Positions 4,889-8,332 of a stretch of DNA of 8,332 bases are shown in pieces. A model generated the notes under the pieces. It saw only the letters and a list, made by a program, of their open reading frames with translations. It did no database searches and was not told the origin of the DNA. Position numbers and translations under genes: made by a program. The first letter of the stretch is position 1. Each line of letters opens with the position of its first letter. Location of the stretch: positions 1 through 8,332 of the forward strand of contig JAFKFE010000394.1 of assembly GCA_017308345.1 (NCBI GenBank). Reading direction: 5' to 3'. Origin of the DNA: Alphaproteobacteria bacterium (lineage in GTDB: Bacteria; Pseudomonadota; Alphaproteobacteria; Rhizobiales; Rhizobiaceae).

Positions 4889-5998
4889 CTAGCGGAGACT
4901 GGGGAAGCGACGCCTGGTACAGTCACCGGGCGGGACCAATCCCCCCACGCGGAAGTTGAAGGACAGGACCCTCGTCGCATCGGCGTCGACCTCGCAGCGG
5001 AAGCTCAGATCGTACCATTGCGTTGTCGTGCTGAACGCTGCCTGCGGAGGGTTAAGAACATTGCCCTGCTTCAGGGGAATGGTCGGCAGCCATTTCGGCG
5101 CGTAGTCGGCACTCTGCAATTCCTGGTTCAGGACATTGGCGCAAAGGTTGGCAATGCGCTGATCTCGCGGCACGTTCTCCATCGAGCTTGTGGCCAGCGC
5201 GTTGCCGGTCGCACCCGGCGAGTAAAGCTTTCTGACGCCCGGCAGGCCGGAATAGATCGGCGATCCCGCAACCGCGCTGTCGGCGGAGTTCGACCTTCCC
5301 GGGTTCCCTCTTGGCGCTCTCAAGGCTCTTGCGGATTTGAAGGTCATCGGCTTTGCAGGTTTAGCCTTTGCCCTTTCGGCCGGCGCAGGCTTGTCGCCGG
5401 TCTCGGCCGTCAACGGCTTTGGCGCTTCGGCCGCTTGCTTGCCGGCGGGTTGCTGAGCCTCGTCCTGCTTGTCCTGCTGCTTATCAGTGTCCTCGGCAGC
5501 CTGCTTCTCCTCGCTTTGCGGGGGTTCTGCGTCCGGCGCGGCGGTTGCCGGCTCGGCCTTGCCGGAGTCCGCCTGCTGCTCGGGCGTTGCAGGAGCCGGC
5601 TGGCCGGGCGCTGGCTTCGGTGCGACCGGCGGTTTCGCTGGTTCATTTTGGGCCGGCGACGGCGCGTTGGCCGGAGCGCTGCCTCCGTTAAGAGATTTCT
5701 CCGGGCCGGTATCCTTCTCGCCATATTGAAAGACGCGCTTCAGAACCGGGATGTCCTGCGGTTTCGGCGGCTGCGGAGGCGGTGGTTTTTGCACGGCCTG
5801 CTCAGGCGGCTTTTCAGCCTTCTGTTCAGGCTTTGGCTCCGGCGGCTTCGGAGCGGGCTTCTGCTTGGGCTGATCGGGCGGCGGCACGATCGCGACATTG
5901 ACCGGCTGCTCCTGCTGATCCGGCTGTTGCTCGGGTCTCGGCAAGCCAAAGAAGAGGAAGGCTGCGATCAGGGCATGCAGGAACAGCGAGGCGGCCAA
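4889..5998 (-). CDS. TonB-like proline-rich protein with DUF930-type C-terminal domain
   Basis: A predicted inner-membrane-anchored envelope protein of unknown function. Residues 1-20 are hydrophobic (AASLFLHALIAAFLFFGL), a probable anchor. Residues about 21-95 are Pro/Lys/Gln/Glu-rich with many PKP and PEP units, as in TonB and TolA spacers that cross the periplasm. Residues about 96-230 are Ala/Pro/Gln/Glu-rich low-complexity sequence. Residues about 270-369 form a compact domain (MENVPRDQRIANLCANVLNQEL, then QWYDLSFRCEVDADATRVLSFNFRVG) that I match from memory to DUF930 of rhizobia. Two cysteines in that domain (in NLCAN and FRCEV) could form a disulfide. The 5' end is doubtful. The frame opens with a rare TTG, a TGA stop lies two codons upstream, no ribosome site is visible, and the anchor lacks the usual basic residues before it. 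An ATG at 6045 in another frame reads MLEAAAVSFHIGRNEP and would join after a one-base shift near 6000. Confidence 0.8.
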   Translation of the reverse strand: MAASLFLHALIAAFLFFGLPRPEQQPDQQEQPVNVAIVPPPDQPKQKPAPKPPEPKPEQKAEKPPEQAVQKPPPPQPPKPQDIPVLKRVFQYGEKDTGPEKSLNGGSAPANAPSPAQNEPAKPPVAPKPAPGQPAPATPEQQADSGKAEPATAAPDAEPPQSEEKQAAEDTDKQQDKQDEAQQPAGKQAAEAPKPLTAETGDKPAPAERAKAKPAKPMTFKSARALRAPRGNPGRSNSADSAVAGSPIYSGLPGVRKLYSPGATGNALATSSMENVPRDQRIANLCANVLNQELQSADYAPKWLPTIPLKQGNVLNPPQAAFSTTTQWYDLSFRCEVDADATRVLSFNFRVGGLVPPGDCTRRRFPSLR

Positions 5999-6142
5999 GG
6001 TTCATTGCGCCCGATGTGGAACGAAACAGCGGCGGCTTCAAGCATGGGAAGTGAAACGCTGCTGGCTATCCGCCTGACAAGTCGGTGATCGGATGACCGG
6101 CGCCTGTAGGTTTAGGCAGGTTCAGGGCCGCCTTTTTCCTTC
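5999..6142. other. Gap between pdhC and the DUF930 gene
   Basis: About 144 bases separate the pdhC stop from the TTG start of the DUF930 gene on the same strand. I see no rho-independent terminator: the best inverted pair (GCCT ... AGGC near 6102-6117) is only four bases long and has no T-run. A minus-strand CTTGTCA at 6081-6075 resembles an alphaproteobacterial -35 but has no good -10 at 17 or 18 bases. The stretch may hold the true, frame-disrupted 5' end of the DUF930 gene (ATG at 6045). Confidence 0.4.
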
Positions 6143-7516
6143 CTACACCAGCATGCCCATCGGGTTTTCGATCATGCGCTTGAAGGCGCCGAGCAATTCC
6201 GCCCCGAGCGCGCCGTCGACCGCGCGATGGTCGGTCGAGAGCGTCACCGACATCACGGTCGCTATTCTGATCTCGCCCTTCTTCACAACCGCCCGCTCCT
6301 CGCCCGCGCCGACCGCAAGGATCGTCGCATGCGGCGGGTTGATGACGGCGGCAAAGTCCTTGATGCCGAACATGCCGAGATTGGACACCGCCGTCGTGCC
6401 GCCCTGATATTCCTCGGGCTTCAGCTTGCGGCTCCTGGCGCGGCTTGCCAGGTCCTTCATCTCGTTGGAGATGACCGACAGCGTCTTTTCATCGGCATGC
6501 CGGATGATCGGCGTGATCAGGCCGCCGGGGATCGAGACCGCAACGCCGACATCGGCGTGCTTGTGCTTGACCATGGCGCTGTCCGTCCAGGAGGCGTTGG
6601 CGTCCGGCACCGCCATCAGCGCCATCGCCATCGCCTTGATGACCATGTCGTTGACCGAGAGCTTGTAGGCCGGCGCCTCGCCCTTGTCGGTCTTCTTCAT
6701 GGGTGCGGCCGCATTGAGCTGCGTGCGCAGCGCGAGCAACGCGTCGAGCTCGCAGTCGAGCGTCAGATAGAAATGCGGGATGGTGGACTTGGCCTCGACG
6801 AGGCGGCGCGCGATGGTCTTGCGCATATTGTCATGCGGCACCAGCTCGTAGGAGCCTTCGGCGAAAAGCTTCAGCACCTGATCGTCCGACATCGGCTTCG
6901 GCGCGGGCGCCGGAGCGGATGGAGCACCCGCGGGCGCCTTTGCAGCCGGCGCGGCCTTGGCGCCGCCGGAGGAGATCGCAGCCTCGACGTCGACCTTCAC
7001 CACGCGGCCATGTGGACCGGAACCCGTCAGCGCCGTCACGTCGACGCCGGCATCCTTGGCGATGCGGCGGGCAAGCGGCGATGCGAAGACGCGGTCGCCG
7101 GCGGCGTGGCCGTTGGGAGCAGCAGCGGGCTCGACCTTCGTCGGCGTGGGCGCTGCCGCGGCCGCCACCGGCTTGGGTGCTTCCTTGGGCGCCTCGGCTT
7201 TCGGGGCATCCGCTTTGGCCGCCTCGGCCTTGGGCGCGGCGCCGCCGCTCCTGGCCGCGGCGCCGGCATCCTCGCCCTCGCCGGCCAGGATGGCGATCAC
7301 CGCGTTGACCTTGACGCCTTCGGTGCCGGCCGGGACCACCAGCTTGGCGACGGTGCCTTCGTCCACGGCTTCGACTTCCATCGTCGCCTTGTCGGTCTCG
7401 ATCTCGGCGATCACGTCGCCCGGCGAAACCTTATCGCCTTCCTTGACCAGCCATTTGGACAGGTTACCCTCTTCCATGGTCGGAGAGAGCGCCGGCATGG
7501 TGATGTTGATAGGCAT
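6143..7516 (-). CDS. pdhC: Pyruvate dehydrogenase E2, dihydrolipoyl acetyltransferase (long form)
   Basis: This is the core of the pyruvate dehydrogenase complex; it transfers the acetyl group from E1-bound thiamine to lipoamide and then to CoA. The protein has 457 residues. Residues 1-80 are a single lipoyl domain with the attachment lysine Lys43 in ETDKATMEVEAVDEG. Residues 81-140 are an Ala/Pro/Lys hinge. Residues 143-178 are the peripheral subunit-binding domain (FASPLARRIAKDAGVDV, then GSGPHGRVVKVDVE). Residues 180-210 are a second Ala/Pro hinge. Residues about 225-457 are the catalytic acyltransferase domain ending with STDHRAVDGALGAELL, which holds the catalytic His430 and Asp434. The start has a GGGAGGG ribosome site. 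The gene begins 18 bases after the pdhB stop, so they are one operon. The complete domain order and PDH-type sequence favour pyruvate over 2-oxoglutarate or branched-chain E2. No lpd (E3) gene follows within the window. Confidence 0.96.
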   Translation of the reverse strand: MPINITMPALSPTMEEGNLSKWLVKEGDKVSPGDVIAEIETDKATMEVEAVDEGTVAKLVVPAGTEGVKVNAVIAILAGEGEDAGAAARSGGAAPKAEAAKADAPKAEAPKEAPKPVAAAAAPTPTKVEPAAAPNGHAAGDRVFASPLARRIAKDAGVDVTALTGSGPHGRVVKVDVEAAISSGGAKAAPAAKAPAGAPSAPAPAPKPMSDDQVLKLFAEGSYELVPHDNMRKTIARRLVEAKSTIPHFYLTLDCELDALLALRTQLNAAAPMKKTDKGEAPAYKLSVNDMVIKAMAMALMAVPDANASWTDSAMVKHKHADVGVAVSIPGGLITPIIRHADEKTLSVISNEMKDLASRARSRKLKPEEYQGGTTAVSNLGMFGIKDFAAVINPPHATILAVGAGEERAVVKKGEIRIATVMSVTLSTDHRAVDGALGAELLGAFKRMIENPMGMLV

Positions 7517-7534
7517 TTTTCCCTCCCGACCGGC

Positions 7535-8332
7535 TCAGCGATAAGTGACGGCTTTGACCGCCTCGACGACCTCGCCGACGTTTGGCAGCGCCAGCTTCTC
7601 GAGGTTCGCCGCATATGGCATCGGCACGTCCTTGCCGGCAATGGTGACCACCGGTGCGTCGAGGAAGTCGAAGGCGCGCTGCGAGACCTGGTTGGCGATG
7701 TGGTCGCCGACCGAGTTCTGCGGGAAGCCCTCCTCGACCACCACCAGACGGTTGGTCTTCCTGACCGAGGCGACGATGGTGTCGAAGTCGAGCGGCCGGA
7801 TCGTTCTCAAATCGATGATCTCGGCATCGATCCCCATGCCGCGCAATTCGGCTTCCGCCTTGACGGCATAGGTCATGCCGATGCCGAAGGAGACGATGGT
7901 GACGTCCTTGCCCTGCTTGTGGATACGCGCCTTGCCGATCGGCAGCACGAAATCGTCGAGCTTCGGCACGTCGAAGGAATGGCCGTAGAGGATTTCGTTC
8001 TCGAGGAAGATGACCGGGTTCGGATCGCGAATGGCCGCCTTGAGCAGGCCCTTGGCGTCGGCGGCCGTGTAAGGCATCACCACCTTCAGGCCCGGGATGT
8101 GGCTGTACCAGGCGGCGTAGCATTGCGAATGCTGTGCCGCGACGCGGGCGGCCGCGCCGTTGGGGCCACGGAAGACGATCGGCGCGCCCATCTGGCCACC
8201 GGACATATAGAGCGTCTTGGCGGCCGAGTTGATGATCTGGTCGATCGCCTGCATGGCGAAATTGAAGGTCATGAATTCGACGATCGGCTTCAGCCCGGCC
8301 ATCGCGGCGCCGACGCCGACGCCGGCAAAGCC
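7535..8332 (-). CDS. pdhB: Pyruvate dehydrogenase E1 component subunit beta (3' part, runs off right edge)
   Basis: This is the beta subunit of the thiamine-diphosphate-dependent E1, which decarboxylates pyruvate and reductively acetylates the E2 lipoyl group. The last 265 residues are visible; the frame is open to the right edge, so the ATG at 8302 is internal and not the start. The visible part begins in the pyrimidine-binding transketolase domain with [20 protein letters not shown], then [21 protein letters not shown], whose AQHSQ histidine is the conserved active-site residue of the family. After the linker at [12 protein letters not shown] comes the transketolase C-terminal domain, including [45 protein letters not shown] and [15 protein letters not shown]. 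This matches PDH E1 beta of alphaproteobacteria and mitochondria. Rhizobial forms often carry an N-terminal lipoyl domain; that part is outside the window. It leads directly into pdhC. Confidence 0.96.
   Translation of the reverse strand, partial: GFAGVGVGAAMAGLKPIVEFMTFNFAMQAIDQIINSAAKTLYMSGGQMGAPIVFRGPNGAAARVAAQHSQCYAAWYSHIPGLKVVMPYTAADAKGLLKAAIRDPNPVIFLENEILYGHSFDVPKLDDFVLPIGKARIHKQGKDVTIVSFGIGMTYAVKAEAELRGMGIDAEIIDLRTIRPLDFDTIVASVRKTNRLVVVEEGFPQNSVGDHIANQVSQRAFDFLDAPVVTIAGKDVPMPYAANLEKLALPNVGEVVEAVKAVTYR

Noticed and set aside
6075..6081. CTTGTCA as a -35 element for the DUF930 gene
   Set aside because: No convincing -10 at 16-19 bases, and a transcript from it would start almost on the doubtful ATG at 6045. 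Too weak to list as a promoter.
5018..6088. A 356-codon open frame on the plus strand opposite the DUF930 gene
   Set aside because: It is the mirror of the low-complexity Pro/Ala/Gln codons on the minus strand. The product is a run of Arg, Leu and Gly with no domain, while the minus-strand frame has a recognisable domain architecture.
6102..6117. Terminator after pdhC
   Set aside because: Only a four-base stem (GCCT/AGGC) and no T-run on the minus strand.
8302..8302. ATG at 8302 as the start of pdhB
   Set aside because: The frame stays open to the right edge and the codons upstream read [10 protein letters not shown], which is conserved E1 beta sequence, so the gene is cut by the window edge.
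1..8332. CRISPR array, tRNA, rRNA, insertion sequence, phage or toxin-antitoxin module
   Set aside because: No regularly spaced repeats, no cloverleaf-like or rRNA-like sequence, no transposase or integrase motifs, and no small paired genes were seen on reading both strands.

Overview
The window looks like chromosomal DNA of a high-GC alphaproteobacterium of the order Hyphomicrobiales (Rhizobiales), most likely Mesorhizobium or a close relative. The evidence is the GC-rich codon use, a long-form pyruvate dehydrogenase E2, a TonB-like protein with a DUF930-type C-terminus, and an intergenic palindromic repeat (GCATGATC ... GATCATGC around an AACCGGTTCCCACTTTTT-type core) that I know from rhizobial genomes. 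The genus is inferred from memory of these families, not from a search.

Layout. (1) Positions 1-3212, minus strand: a sorbitol/glucitol phosphotransferase (PTS) operon read right to left as gutM (3212-2775), srlA/IIC (2722-1955), srlE/IIB-C (1939-935), srlB/IIA (907-527), then an HPr-Enzyme I fusion that starts at 479 and runs off the left edge. (2) Positions 3213-3400: a short AT-rich divergent promoter region. (3) Positions 3401-4804, plus strand: an unrecognised 213-residue cytosolic protein, then a HAD-superfamily sugar-phosphatase-like hydrolase. (4) Positions 4820-4888: a palindromic repeat between convergent genes. (5) Positions 4889-5998, minus strand: a proline/alanine-rich, TonB-like DUF930 protein with a doubtful N-terminus. 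(6) Positions 6143-8332, minus strand: pdhC (E2) and the 3' part of pdhB (E1 beta) of the pyruvate dehydrogenase complex.

How the genes fit together. The PTS operon appears to carry its own complete phosphate relay. The EI and HPr modules of the fusion would pass phosphate from PEP to His43 of SrlB, then to the cysteine of SrlE, then to sorbitol entering through SrlA and the membrane part of SrlE. Most alphaproteobacteria have only the regulatory nitrogen PTS, so a full sugar PTS with its own HPr-EI is the most distinctive content here. Sorbitol-6-phosphate dehydrogenase (srlD) is not in the window; it may lie beyond the left edge or elsewhere. The HAD hydrolase could act on a sugar phosphate, but nothing ties it firmly to sorbitol. 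The pdh genes are ordinary central metabolism.

I found no CRISPR array, tRNA, rRNA, transposase, phage gene or defence island, and no strong candidate for a wholly new system. The most useful leads are the self-contained PTS with its fused phosphocarrier, the N-terminally extended SrlA, the unknown divergent gene at 3401, and the possible frameshift at the start of the DUF930 gene.
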